Of a DNA stretch of 64,000 bases, positions 31,872-41,536 are shown piece after piece. The DNA lies in contig NZ_LT821240.1 of the NCBI RefSeq assembly GCF_900169525.1, positions 755,684 to 819,683 of the forward strand, read 5' to 3'. The notes below the pieces were generated by a model. That model saw only the letters and a list, made by a program, of their open reading frames with translations, made no database searches and had not been told where the DNA came from. Numbering within the stretch: the first letter of the stretch is position 1; each line of letters starts with the position of its first letter. The translations under genes were made by a program, and so were the position numbers. This DNA comes from Corynebacterium pacaense. Its GTDB lineage: Bacteria > Actinomycetota > Actinomycetes > Mycobacteriales > Mycobacteriaceae.

Positions 31872-34177
31872 AGCTTCTCCATCGGCACGCCGCCGATGAG
31901 CATCAGACGCACCTTTCCGGAGGAACCGAAATCAATGGTGACGGTGGCCCTGGGACCGGTGCCATCGGCGGCGATCACGGTTCCCAGTCCGTACTTGTCA
32001 TGGTTGACCCTGTCCCCCACCGCCAGCTCCAGCGACTTGTTCCTCGTCCGCACGGGTTGCTCCCTGCGTCTGGTCGGCGGTGCCCAGGCGGAGGCGTAGG
32101 TATTCTGAGGCTCCTCACGTCGCCAGTCGATCAACTCCGAGGGAATCTCCTGGAGGAACCTGGACGCGGGGTTGGTCACAGGATTTCCCCAGGAGCTGCG
32201 CAGCATCGACCGCGTCAGGTAGAGCCGCTGCCGCGCCCTGGTGATCCCCACATAGGCGAGTCGGCGTTCCTCGGCCAGTTCCGCGGCATCTCCCAGCGAA
32301 CGCAGGTGGGGGAACTGGCCGTCCTCCCATCCCGTGAGAAACACGACCGGGAACTCCAGGCCCTTTGCCGTATGCAGTGTCATGAGCGTGACGACGCCCT
32401 GCTCACCATCGGGTATCTGATCCGCGTCGGCCACCAGGGAGACACGCTCGAGAAAAGCCTGAAGGCTTCCCGGCTGCGGCTCGCCGTCTCCGGGCTCCTC
32501 AGCGTCGTAGGCCATCCGGTTCGCCGCATCCGAGGAGAACTCCCTGGCCACGGACACCAGCTCGTTGAGGTTGTCCAGGCGTGCACCATCCTGTGGATCA
32601 TTCGATGCCTCCAGCTCCGCCCGGTATCCGGTGACATCGAGTATCCGGCTGATCAGCTGACCGATGTCTGGCATCCCCGTGAGCTCGTTGACCATTCCGG
32701 GGATCTCCGCCTTCAGGGCGGAGATCATGTCGTTGAACTTGCCCACCGCGTTCCGACCCCGGGAACCCAACAGGTCGACCCGGCCGGCGGCGGCGTCGAT
32801 AAGCGACTGCCCGAAACCGATCCGGTTGTTCTCGGCGTGCAGGGCGATGAATGCCTGTGCACGGTCGCCGATGCCGCGCTTCGGCGTGTTCAGGATGCGC
32901 CGGAGGTTGACGGTGTCATCCGGGTTCTCCAGCACGCGGAGGTAGGCGATGATGTCACGGATCTCCCTGCGCTCATAGAATTTCGTACCCCCGACTACCT
33001 TGTAGGGAACCCCGGTGCGGATGAATACGTCCTCGAGGGCACGGGAGGAATTGTTGGTGCGGTACATGATCGCGATATCGGAGTAGTTCATTCCCCCGTC
33101 GACGAGGGTATCGATCTCCGAGGCGATGAAACGTGCCTCATCGTGCTCATTGTCCGAGACGTAGCCTATGATGTGCTCGCCCTCGCCAAGTGCGGTCCAC
33201 AGATTCTTCGGTCGCCTGTTGTCATTCTGGGATATCACCGCATTCGCCGCGGAGAGGATCGTCTGCGTCGAGCGGTAGTTCTGCTCCAGCAGGATCGTGC
33301 GGGCGTTGGGGAAGTCGCGTTCAAACTCCTCGATGTTCCTGATGGTGGCGCCGCGGAAGGCGTAGATAGACTGATCGGAATCACCGACGACACACAGTTC
33401 GGAGGGATTGTCCTCGGGTCGACCCACGAGCTTCGCGATCAGTTCATACTGTGCATGGTTGGTGTCCTGGTACTCATCGATGAGCACATGGCGGAAACGA
33501 CGACGGTAGTGCTCCGCCACCTGGGGGTACTCCGTGAATATCCGGACCACCTCTCCGATGAGATCATCGAAGTCGACCGCATTCGCCGTGCGCAGTCTGC
33601 TCTGATACTCAACGAACACCCGCGCCACCACGCCCTCGAAGGGATTGTGGGTGCGCTCGGCATCAATAAGGGCGGACTGCGGCGTGATGAGTTCATTCTT
33701 CAGATTCGAGATCGCCGAGGCCAGCGTTCGGGCCGAGAACTTCTTGATATCCAGTTCAAGATCCTTGGCGATCATCGACAGCAGACGACGAGAATCATCC
33801 GAGTCGTAGATGGTGAAGTTGGTGTTGAGCCCCTCCACCAGCTGGGCCTGCTGCCGGAGAATGCGCACGCACACCGAGTGGAAGGTGGCCACCCACATCC
33901 GGTCGGCCACCGGACCGACCAGCTGCGCCACCCGCTCGCGCATCTCGGCCGCCGCCTTGTTGGTGAAGGTGATCGCCAGGATCTCACCCGGGTGGACCCC
34001 CCTGTGCCGCATCAGGTAGGCGATCCTGCGCGTGAGCACGGCGGTCTTGCCGGAACCTGCGCCGGCAACAATCAGGAGGGGCGAACCGATGTGCTCGACG
34101 GCTGCCCGCTGCTGCTCATTGAGACCCTCCGTCAGATCGGGGGTGTGCGGATTGAAGGGCGAATGTGTTGTTTCCAT
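31868..34177 (-). CDS. pcrA: ATP-dependent DNA helicase PcrA/UvrD
   Basis: A 769-residue superfamily 1A helicase. Motifs in order: Q motif GLNEQQRAAVEH, Walker A VAGAGSGKTAVLTRRIAYL, Ia ITFTNKAAAEM, II VLIDEYQDTN, III VVGDSDQSIYAFRGA, IV LEQNYRSTQTIL, V LMTLHTAKGLEF and VI EERRLAYVGITRARQRLY. The C-terminal PcrA tail ends with the VGDRVNHDKYGLGTVI Tudor-like RNA-polymerase-binding module. ATG at 34177 is chosen because family homology starts here with a TAGGAG just upstream; the open frame beyond it is antisense to the chorismate mutase gene. Works in nucleotide-excision repair and replication. Divergent from chorismate mutase, as in Mycobacterium (Rv0949/Rv0948c). Confidence 0.94.
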   Translation of the reverse strand: METTHSPFNPHTPDLTEGLNEQQRAAVEHIGSPLLIVAGAGSGKTAVLTRRIAYLMRHRGVHPGEILAITFTNKAAAEMRERVAQLVGPVADRMWVATFHSVCVRILRQQAQLVEGLNTNFTIYDSDDSRRLLSMIAKDLELDIKKFSARTLASAISNLKNELITPQSALIDAERTHNPFEGVVARVFVEYQSRLRTANAVDFDDLIGEVVRIFTEYPQVAEHYRRRFRHVLIDEYQDTNHAQYELIAKLVGRPEDNPSELCVVGDSDQSIYAFRGATIRNIEEFERDFPNARTILLEQNYRSTQTILSAANAVISQNDNRRPKNLWTALGEGEHIIGYVSDNEHDEARFIASEIDTLVDGGMNYSDIAIMYRTNNSSRALEDVFIRTGVPYKVVGGTKFYERREIRDIIAYLRVLENPDDTVNLRRILNTPKRGIGDRAQAFIALHAENNRIGFGQSLIDAAAGRVDLLGSRGRNAVGKFNDMISALKAEIPGMVNELTGMPDIGQLISRILDVTGYRAELEASNDPQDGARLDNLNELVSVAREFSSDAANRMAYDAEEPGDGEPQPGSLQAFLERVSLVADADQIPDGEQGVVTLMTLHTAKGLEFPVVFLTGWEDGQFPHLRSLGDAAELAEERRLAYVGITRARQRLYLTRSMLRSSWGNPVTNPASRFLQEIPSELIDWRREEPQNTYASAWAPPTRRREQPVRTRNKSLELAVGDRVNHDKYGLGTVIAADGTGPRATVTIDFGSSGKVRLMLIGGVPMEKL

Positions 34178-34222
34178 GACTCCTACCAACCTACTAGGTG
34201 GAGTCGCCGCCGTTAAGCGTGG

Positions 34223-34228
34223 CAGAAT
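34223..34228 (+). promoter_or_regulatory. -10 hexamer of the chorismate mutase gene
   Basis: CAGAAT ends 7 bases before the ATG at 34236; no ribosome-binding site, so leaderless. Confidence 0.45.
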
Positions 34229-34235
34229 AGCCGTT

Positions 34236-34541
34236 ATGACTAGCACCGGTGAGAACTTCGAAATCAGGATGCCCTCCGGCACTGATGATCCCCTGTCCGA
34301 TACGGAGATCCAGAAGTACCGCCAGGAAATCGATCGGCTCGACCACGAGATCCTCGAGGCGATCAAGCGCAGGACCGCCATCTCCAAGGCGATCGGAAAG
34401 ACACGGATGAGTTCCGGTGGCACCCGCCTGGTACACACCCGGGAAGTGGCCATCATCAACCAGTTCCGGGAGGAGATCGGCGAGGAGGGTCCGGCACTGG
34501 CGGGAATCCTCCTTCGAATGGGGCGCGGGAAGCTGGGGTAG
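34236..34541 (+). CDS. Chorismate mutase (AroQ type)
   Basis: A 101-residue all-helical enzyme that converts chorismate to prephenate for phenylalanine and tyrosine. RQEIDRLDHEILEAIKRRTA holds the conserved first-helix residues, KAIGKTR the catalytic lysine/arginine region, and the C-terminus LLRMGRGKLG matches the short actinobacterial type (Rv0948c of M. tuberculosis), in which the C-terminal residues dock on DAHP synthase for activation. The upstream open frame (from 34032) is antisense to pcrA and rejected. A CAGAAT hexamer 7 bases before the ATG points to a leaderless mRNA. Confidence 0.92.
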   Translation: MTSTGENFEIRMPSGTDDPLSDTEIQKYRQEIDRLDHEILEAIKRRTAISKAIGKTRMSSGGTRLVHTREVAIINQFREEIGEEGPALAGILLRMGRGKLG

Positions 34542-34721
34542 CTGTCCGGTAATCCACAGCTTTCTACCCCGCCCCGGTTCATCCACAGGGTCTGAACTGG
34601 GGTTTTTCCCCGCGCCCACGTGTGCCAGGAGACCCGACCTAACTCCCTTCCCCTCCCCTCCGGGACGCTGTAGGTTTGCGTTAGAACATGCGAACTAACT
34701 CAAACTCACGGGGGTGAGACC

Positions 34722-35969
34722 ATGGCCACGGACAAGGTGAGGGAGGTCGATGGCGGAAGCCATCCACCCGGCCCGACCTTCTACTACGCCGTTAACAACC
34801 AAAACAACCCTATCGCGACCTCCCGGACACAGATCCGGCGGATGGAACATCTATTCTGGGAGGAGAACCTCCCTCCGGAGGAGGCGGACCTCGATTCAGC
34901 GGTCGCCAGCCTCTCCGCCGCTACCGGGGAATCCCGAACCAGGATCAATTTCCTCGTGTTGGCGTTCGCACAGTTGCGGGAGCTTCCGCGCCTCAACGCG
35001 CTGCAGCATGAGCTGTTCCATCTCGATCTCAATCGGATCATCGCGATCAGCACCGGGCTCTTCGGCCTGCATCCCTGCAATCTTGGCAGCGTGGATGACC
35101 TGCTTACCGAATACCTGACCGCGGGTACGCCGAACGAGATCCTGCCCTCCGCGGAATCGATCCGCAGGAGAATCAAATCGATCCGAGATGCCCTCGATGA
35201 CGCCCGTGCCACCAGCCGCAGCGGCACCCAGCAGGACATCAGCTTCGGAGTCGAAATCAGCCCGGAGGGCAGTGCCGAGGTCGGGGCAACCATCGATGCG
35301 GTGGACGGGAAGCTGCTCAGGGAGGCCGTCGAGGCCCACGCCTCGGCCACGGGAATGTCCCCGGCCCAGGCCTTCGTGGACATCATCCGAAACAGGATCC
35401 GCGTCACGGTGATCCTCAACCTGTACAAGGCGAGAGATCTTGTCGACGCCCCCGTGTGGGCGGACGGCCTCGGATGGGTGGACAGGCAGACCGGATCACA
35501 CTGGGAGGACCAGGCGGCCCGCACCCGGGACATGGACGCCGCGGGCGGGACCACCACCGAGGCCCATGACCCACCCGCGGACCTCCGCTCCGCTGTGGTG
35601 GGCCGGGACGGGTGCTGCCGTTTCCCCGGCTGCAGGGTGCCCGCCTCCCGGTGCCAGGCCGATCACCGGGTGAACCACTCCACCGGTGGGCCAACCTGCC
35701 GCGCCAACCTCGTCATGCTGTGCCAGCACCACCACAACATGAAAACCGACGGGAGGGTCAACTACCTGCTGGATCCGCACACCGGCATTATCGTCTGGCT
35801 CTTCCTCGACGGTTCCTGGGCTGTCACCACCCCGGAGGGACCGCTGACCCCGGTAAACGCCCGGTGGGCGCAAACCGTTTCCCAGTACCGCGCCCGCCAT
35901 CATCAAAGCTGGAGGGATGCCGCGACAAGGGAGAACCAACCCGAGGACCGTGACGCCCCTGACTTCTAA
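34722..35969 (+). CDS. DUF222 / HNH endonuclease domain protein (13E12-repeat type)
   Basis: A 415-residue protein. The first 270 residues form a helical DUF222-like region; residues about 290-350 are an HNH nuclease module with GRDGCCRFPGCRVPASRCQA, then DHRVNHSTGGPT and LCQHHHNMKTDGR, including the CxxxxC and HH zinc/metal residues. The catalytic His is in the DHR motif. This type is multi-copy in actinobacteria (13E12 family) and often mobile-looking, but its role is unknown. No restriction partner is adjacent. ATG at 34722 with GGGGGTGAG about 6 bases upstream. It sits between chorismate mutase and gabD. Confidence 0.82.
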   Translation: MATDKVREVDGGSHPPGPTFYYAVNNQNNPIATSRTQIRRMEHLFWEENLPPEEADLDSAVASLSAATGESRTRINFLVLAFAQLRELPRLNALQHELFHLDLNRIIAISTGLFGLHPCNLGSVDDLLTEYLTAGTPNEILPSAESIRRRIKSIRDALDDARATSRSGTQQDISFGVEISPEGSAEVGATIDAVDGKLLREAVEAHASATGMSPAQAFVDIIRNRIRVTVILNLYKARDLVDAPVWADGLGWVDRQTGSHWEDQAARTRDMDAAGGTTTEAHDPPADLRSAVVGRDGCCRFPGCRVPASRCQADHRVNHSTGGPTCRANLVMLCQHHHNMKTDGRVNYLLDPHTGIIVWLFLDGSWAVTTPEGPLTPVNARWAQTVSQYRARHHQSWRDAATRENQPEDRDAPDF

Positions 35970-37417
35970 AGGGGCAGGGAGATGAACTTGGCCTCGAGGA
36001 ACTCCTCGATTCCCTCGAATCCGCCCTCCCGGCCCACACCCGATTCCTTGACTCCCCCAAAGGGAGCCGCGGGGTCGGAGAGGGCACCCTTGTTCACGGC
36101 GACCATGCCAGCCTCAATGGCTTCCGCTACGTTCAGCGCACGGCTCAGGTTCTCGGAGAACACGTAGGCGGCCAGTCCGAAGGGGGTGTCATTCGCCTGC
36201 GCGATCGCCTCCTCATCAGTGTCGAAGGTGCTCACTGCGATGACGGGGCCGAAGATCTCGGTGGTGTTGATCTCGGCGTCGAGGGGGATATCGGAGAGAA
36301 TCGTGGCGGGATAGTAGAAGCCGTCCTCCAGCCCCTGCGGCAGTGATCCGAGGTGCCGTGTCGCGCCGCGGTCGACCGCGTCGTCGACCAGCCCGGCGAC
36401 GATCTCCAGCTGATCCTCACCCGACAACGGCCCGAGGGTTACCCCGTCATCGGTGGCGCGCCCGATGCGGAACTCGCTGAGCCGTGTCACGCAGCCCTCG
36501 ATGAACCTCTCCTTGAGTGAGGAGTGCACGAGGAAACGGTTGGCCGCGATGCACACCTGACCGCCACCGCGCATCTTCGCCGTGACCATGGCCTCAACGG
36601 CGGTGTCCACATCCGCGTCCTCGAGTACAACGAAGGGCGCGTTGCCGCCGAGCTCCAGGCTCGTCCGCAGCGAGTGTCCGGCTGCCTGCGCCGCCAGCTT
36701 CTGCCCCACCTCGGTCGATCCGGTGAAGGTGAGCTTGCGAAGTCGGGGATCGTCGAGCAGCGCGGAGATGCGCGAGGACGAGGCGGTGGGCAGCACCGAG
36801 AGGACGCCGTCCGGCAATCCCGCCTCCTTGAGCACCTTCGCCAGATAGAGCATGGTCAGGGGGGTTTTCGAGGCCGGCTTCACGATGATGGTGCAACCCG
36901 CGGCCAGGGCCGGGGCGATCTTCCTCGCACCCATGGCGAGCGGAAAGTTCCACGGCGTGATGGCCAGCGTCGGGCCGACGGGCTGCTTGATCTCCACGAT
37001 CCTTGCATTTCCCGCCGGGCTGTGGCGGTAGTCCCCGCGCACCCTCGATGCCTCCTCGGAGAACCAGCGGAAGAACTCCGCGCCATAGGTGACCTCACCG
37101 CGGGAATCCGGCAGCGCCCGCCCGAGCTCCGCGGACATCAGCAGGGCAAGTGTCTCGGAGGCGTCGACAAGCTTGTCGAAGGTGGTGCGCAGAATCTCGG
37201 CCCTCTCACGCGCGGGCGTCGCCGCCCATCCCGGCTGCGCCTCCACGGCCCGGTCGAGAGCGGTGACCGCATCCTGCGCGCCCGCCGAGGCAACGGTGGT
37301 CAGCACCGACCCGTTGGAGGGGTTGATCACGTCGAAGGTCTCATCGCGATCCTCGAAGGATCCGGCAAGAAAGATTCCGGTGGGCACTGATTCAATGAGT
37401 GTTTCCAGGTTCGTCAT
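35966..37417 (-). CDS. gabD: NAD(P)-dependent succinate-semialdehyde dehydrogenase-like enzyme
   Basis: A 483-residue aldehyde dehydrogenase. NAD-binding segment [30 protein letters not shown], catalytic Glu near 254 in [11 protein letters not shown], and catalytic Cys near 288 in [12 protein letters not shown] are all present; [15 protein letters not shown] closes the domain. SSADH (GabD) is the closest class, converting succinate semialdehyde to succinate, but other semialdehydes are possible. No gabT or gabP is adjacent. ATG 37417 is preferred: CATAGT lies 7 bases before it. The longer frame upstream is antisense to pgi. Stop overlaps the 3' end of the HNH gene by four bases. Confidence 0.85.
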   Translation of the reverse strand: MTNLETLIESVPTGIFLAGSFEDRDETFDVINPSNGSVLTTVASAGAQDAVTALDRAVEAQPGWAATPARERAEILRTTFDKLVDASETLALLMSAELGRALPDSRGEVTYGAEFFRWFSEEASRVRGDYRHSPAGNARIVEIKQPVGPTLAITPWNFPLAMGARKIAPALAAGCTIIVKPASKTPLTMLYLAKVLKEAGLPDGVLSVLPTASSSRISALLDDPRLRKLTFTGSTEVGQKLAAQAAGHSLRTSLELGGNAPFVVLEDADVDTAVEAMVTAKMRGGGQVCIAANRFLVHSSLKERFIEGCVTRLSEFRIGRATDDGVTLGPLSGEDQLEIVAGLVDDAVDRGATRHLGSLPQGLEDGFYYPATILSDIPLDAEINTTEIFGPVIAVSTFDTDEEAIAQANDTPFGLAAYVFSENLSRALNVAEAIEAGMVAVNKGALSDPAAPFGGVKESGVGREGGFEGIEEFLEAKFISLPL

Positions 37418-37424
37418 GTTTCCC

Positions 37425-37430
37425 ACTATG
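37425..37430 (-). promoter_or_regulatory. -10 hexamer of the gabD-like gene
   Basis: CATAGT on the minus strand, 7 bases before the ATG at 37417. A GGGAAAC run lies between, so a leadered start is also possible. Confidence 0.4.
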
Positions 37431-37511
37431 CACGTACTTCCCAACACGTGCCCACAAACTCGGGCTAACCTGAGATGGACGTATCTCTTCCCGAACAACT
37501 CAGGAGTTTTC

Positions 37512-39134
<1,623 letters not shown>

Positions 39135-39139
39135 TCCCT

Positions 39140-39145
39140 TATTGT
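39140..39145 (+). promoter_or_regulatory. -10 hexamer of the second CynX-type transporter gene
   Basis: TATTGT ends 7 bases before the GTG at 39153; no ribosome-binding site. Confidence 0.45.
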
Positions 39146-39152
39146 TGGAGCC

Positions 39153-40349
39153 GTGAGATACCCCCGTTTTACGGCTCTGACAGCCATCGCACTGACCTCC
39201 CTCAATCTGCGTACCGCCGTCACGGCGCTGTCGCCCCTGGTCCCCGAGATCCAGCGATCAATCGGAGTCAGCGCCTCCATGGTCGGGGTCCTCGGCATGA
39301 TTCCGACCGCCATGTTCGCCATCGCCGCATTCGTCCTTCCCGGATTCAAACGGCGATTGACCACCTCGCAGCTGTTGTTGATCGCCATGCTGCTGACTGC
39401 CGCGGGACAGCTCCTCCGCGTCTCAGCCGGGCCCGTGATGCTGCTCGGCGGTTCGGTGGCGGCCCTGTTCGCCATTGGGGTGACCAATGCGCTCCTGCCC
39501 CTGGCGGTGCGGGAGTACTTTCCGAATCACATCTCGAGCATGTCGATCGGATACCTCATCTCCTCGCAGATCACGATGGCTCTCTCGCCGATCCTCGCCG
39601 TCCCGATATCGGTGTGGGCCGAGCGTACGGGACTCAGCGGATGGCGGGTCTCACTCGGCTCGTGGGCGCTGCTCGGACTGCTCGCGGCGATGGCGTGGAT
39701 ACCACTGCTCGGCCACCGCGGGGAGAACCCGGATGTCAAGACACCGGAGCCCTCGATGGGTGTCCCCGTGTGGCGGACGCCGGTCGGGGTGGGACTCGGG
39801 CTGATGTTCGGTTTCACCTCCTTCGTCACCTACTCCATGATGGCCTTCCTGCCGCAGATGGTTCCGGATCCGCAATTGGGAGCGGCCCTCCTCGGCTGGT
39901 GGTCGATCCTGGGTCTACCACTGAACATCATCGGCCCCTGGGTGGTGGACCGCGTCGCCGACAGTTTCCCCTTCGTCCTCCTCGCCGCGGTACTGATGAT
40001 CATCGGCAACGCCGGACTGTGTTTGGCACCCATGACCGCACCCTGGGTGTGGACAACTCTCGCCGGACTCGGTCCATTGGCCTTTCCCATGGCGCTGACC
40101 CTGATCAACATCCGGGCCAGGACCCCGGAGGGGGCGACGGCGCTGAGTTCCTTCGGTCAGGGCCTGGGTTACTCGGTTGCCTGCCTCGGCCCCCTGCTCA
40201 CCGGCATCACCCTGCAGCTCACCGGGGGTTTCAGGGCTGTGCTTGCCGTCTTCGTCACCGCAACAGTCATCGTCATCGCAGGCAGCTTCTTCGCCACCCG
40301 TCCCGTTTTCGTCGAGGACCAGGCGAGGGGCAGGGGGAAGGGCATCTAG
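39153..40349 (+). CDS. MFS transporter, CynX/NimT family (second copy)
   Basis: A 398-residue protein with about twelve helices, with ALTSLNLRTAVTALSPLVPE at the start and MVGVLGMIPTAMFAIAAFV, the CynX/NimT pattern, and an ALTLINIRARTPEGATALSS loop near helix ten. It is related to the transporter at 5292-6503 but clearly diverged; the latter has MAIALIPARTRDPHVTASLS at the same loop. Substrate unknown. GTG at 39153 is supported by TATTGT 7 bases before. It follows pgi by 18 bases but probably has its own promoter; the DUF1707 gene begins ten bases after it. Confidence 0.85.
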   Translation: MRYPRFTALTAIALTSLNLRTAVTALSPLVPEIQRSIGVSASMVGVLGMIPTAMFAIAAFVLPGFKRRLTTSQLLLIAMLLTAAGQLLRVSAGPVMLLGGSVAALFAIGVTNALLPLAVREYFPNHISSMSIGYLISSQITMALSPILAVPISVWAERTGLSGWRVSLGSWALLGLLAAMAWIPLLGHRGENPDVKTPEPSMGVPVWRTPVGVGLGLMFGFTSFVTYSMMAFLPQMVPDPQLGAALLGWWSILGLPLNIIGPWVVDRVADSFPFVLLAAVLMIIGNAGLCLAPMTAPWVWTTLAGLGPLAFPMALTLINIRARTPEGATALSSFGQGLGYSVACLGPLLTGITLQLTGGFRAVLAVFVTATVIVIAGSFFATRPVFVEDQARGRGKGI

Positions 40350-40352
40350 AGT
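40347..40352 (+). promoter_or_regulatory. -10 hexamer of the DUF1707 gene
   Basis: TAGAGT, overlapping the stop codon of the transporter gene and ending 6 bases before the ATG at 40359. Confidence 0.4.
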
Positions 40353-40358
40353 TGGATC

Positions 40359-40790
40359 ATGCCGCTGAATTCACATGACCGCGCCAGGGCGATGCGGGCC
40401 CTGAAGGACCATCTGCAGGACGGTTCCCTCCAGCCCGCGGAGCTCGAACGCCGCTATGAGTACGCGACACAGGCCCGGAGCATGGCCGCACTGGAGAACC
40501 TCTTCCATGACCTTGGCGGTTTCACTGATGAGTCCCGGGAATGGCGGATGGAGCTGAGAAGAAGGGGCCGTCTGCTGCACATGCTGGATCGGGTGTTCCT
40601 GGTGGCCGCGGTTGGGCTATTTCTGCTTCTCACCCTGGTCCGGGATGTGTCCTGGGCATGGTTCCTGCTACCCGCTCTGATTCTGGTTCCGCTGCTGCCC
40701 CGGTCATTGGTCCACGTCAGCAGGGAGTCGGAGATCATCTATCAGGACTACGCCTATCCTCCGGCTGGCAGCGGGGACACCACCAGATGA
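40359..40790 (+). CDS. DUF1707 (SHOCT-like) domain membrane protein
   Basis: A 143-residue protein. Residues about 4-55 form a DUF1707 domain: DRARAMRALKDHLQDGSLQP, then ELERRYEYATQARSMAALEN, the usual pattern of this short actinobacterial module. Two membrane helices follow (about 78-94 and 99-116, FLVAAVGLFLLLTLV and FLLPALILVPLLP), with a short cytoplasmic tail. Role unknown. The last 56 bases overlap the end of the convergent nei2 gene, so the C-terminal residues share DNA with the Nei zinc finger. Confidence 0.78.
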   Translation: MPLNSHDRARAMRALKDHLQDGSLQPAELERRYEYATQARSMAALENLFHDLGGFTDESREWRMELRRRGRLLHMLDRVFLVAAVGLFLLLTLVRDVSWAWFLLPALILVPLLPRSLVHVSRESEIIYQDYAYPPAGSGDTTR

Positions 40791-41526
40791 TCCGGTCCCC
40801 CAGCTCCGCCTTCACGATCCGGGTTCCGCAGCGTCGGCATGCCCTGTTGTTCCTGCCGAAGACATAGCTGGATTCTCCGGCTCTCCTAACCCCGGTGGTC
40901 ACCCTGATCGGTGAGTTGCGGTTCGCCCACATCAGCCGCCGCGTTATCTCCAGGGCGCGATCCACGTCGACGGTGTCCACCCGCGCCGCAGGGTGCACGC
41001 CGAGAAGAAAGCAGATCTCCGCGCGGTACTCGTTTCCCACCCCCGCCAGATTCGACTGGTCCAGCAGCGCCTCCCCGATGCTGCGCCCGGGTGCGGCTTC
41101 GATGTTGCGGCGTGCGGTGGTGGCGTCGAAAAGCGGGGCGAGCACATCGGGGCCGAGGTGTGCGATCTGATCACCGTAGTCCTTTTCATTGAACACCCGG
41201 ACCAGTCCGAGGGAGTGGCCGACCACCTCGATCGTCTGCTCACCCGCCAGATCGAGCACGACGCGGGCGGTGTGGCCGGGTTTGCGCCAGCGCTGTCCCT
41301 TGGGGTGGACCGCCCAGGTACCCTCCATCTTCAGGTGCGTGTGCAGGATCTCATCGCCGAACTGCATGAACAGGTTCTTCCCATAGGGCCAGACGCGGTG
41401 AACCTTGCGCCCGGTGAAATCACGCAGTGCCACCGATGGCACACGCAGGGAGGTGGCCAGTACCTCACGTCCGCGCATGAACTGCATTCGGCGTGAAAGC
41501 TGAAAAACTGAGTCTCCTTCCGGCAT
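40735..41526 (-). CDS. nei2: Endonuclease VIII-type DNA glycosylase (Nei2)
   Basis: A 263-residue base-excision repair glycosylase/AP lyase of the Fpg/Nei family. After the initiator Met comes Pro2-Glu3 (MPEGDSVFQL), the catalytic N-terminus; the helix-two-turn-helix region contains LLDQSNLAGVGNEYRAE; the C-terminal zinc finger has CRRCGTRI and WWCPRCQ (four cysteines). Removes oxidised pyrimidines. It begins 10 bases after lhr ends, so it is in an operon with the helicase, the same pairing as Rv3296/Rv3297 in M. tuberculosis. Convergent overlap with the DUF1707 gene. Confidence 0.92.
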   Translation of the reverse strand: MPEGDSVFQLSRRMQFMRGREVLATSLRVPSVALRDFTGRKVHRVWPYGKNLFMQFGDEILHTHLKMEGTWAVHPKGQRWRKPGHTARVVLDLAGEQTIEVVGHSLGLVRVFNEKDYGDQIAHLGPDVLAPLFDATTARRNIEAAPGRSIGEALLDQSNLAGVGNEYRAEICFLLGVHPAARVDTVDVDRALEITRRLMWANRNSPIRVTTGVRRAGESSYVFGRNNRACRRCGTRIVKAELGDRIIWWCPRCQPEDRRSPDR

Positions 41527-41536
41527 GGGCTAAAGC

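Noticed and set aside
32000..34216. 738-codon open frame on the plus strand
   Set aside because: Fully antisense to pcrA, whose helicase motifs are unmistakable; a codon-bias shadow typical of high-GC DNA.
34680..34700. Possible LexA/SOS box before the DUF222-HNH gene
   Set aside because: GAACATGCGAAC is not the GAAC-N4-GTTC inverted repeat needed; only weak GTTAG/CTAAC symmetry.
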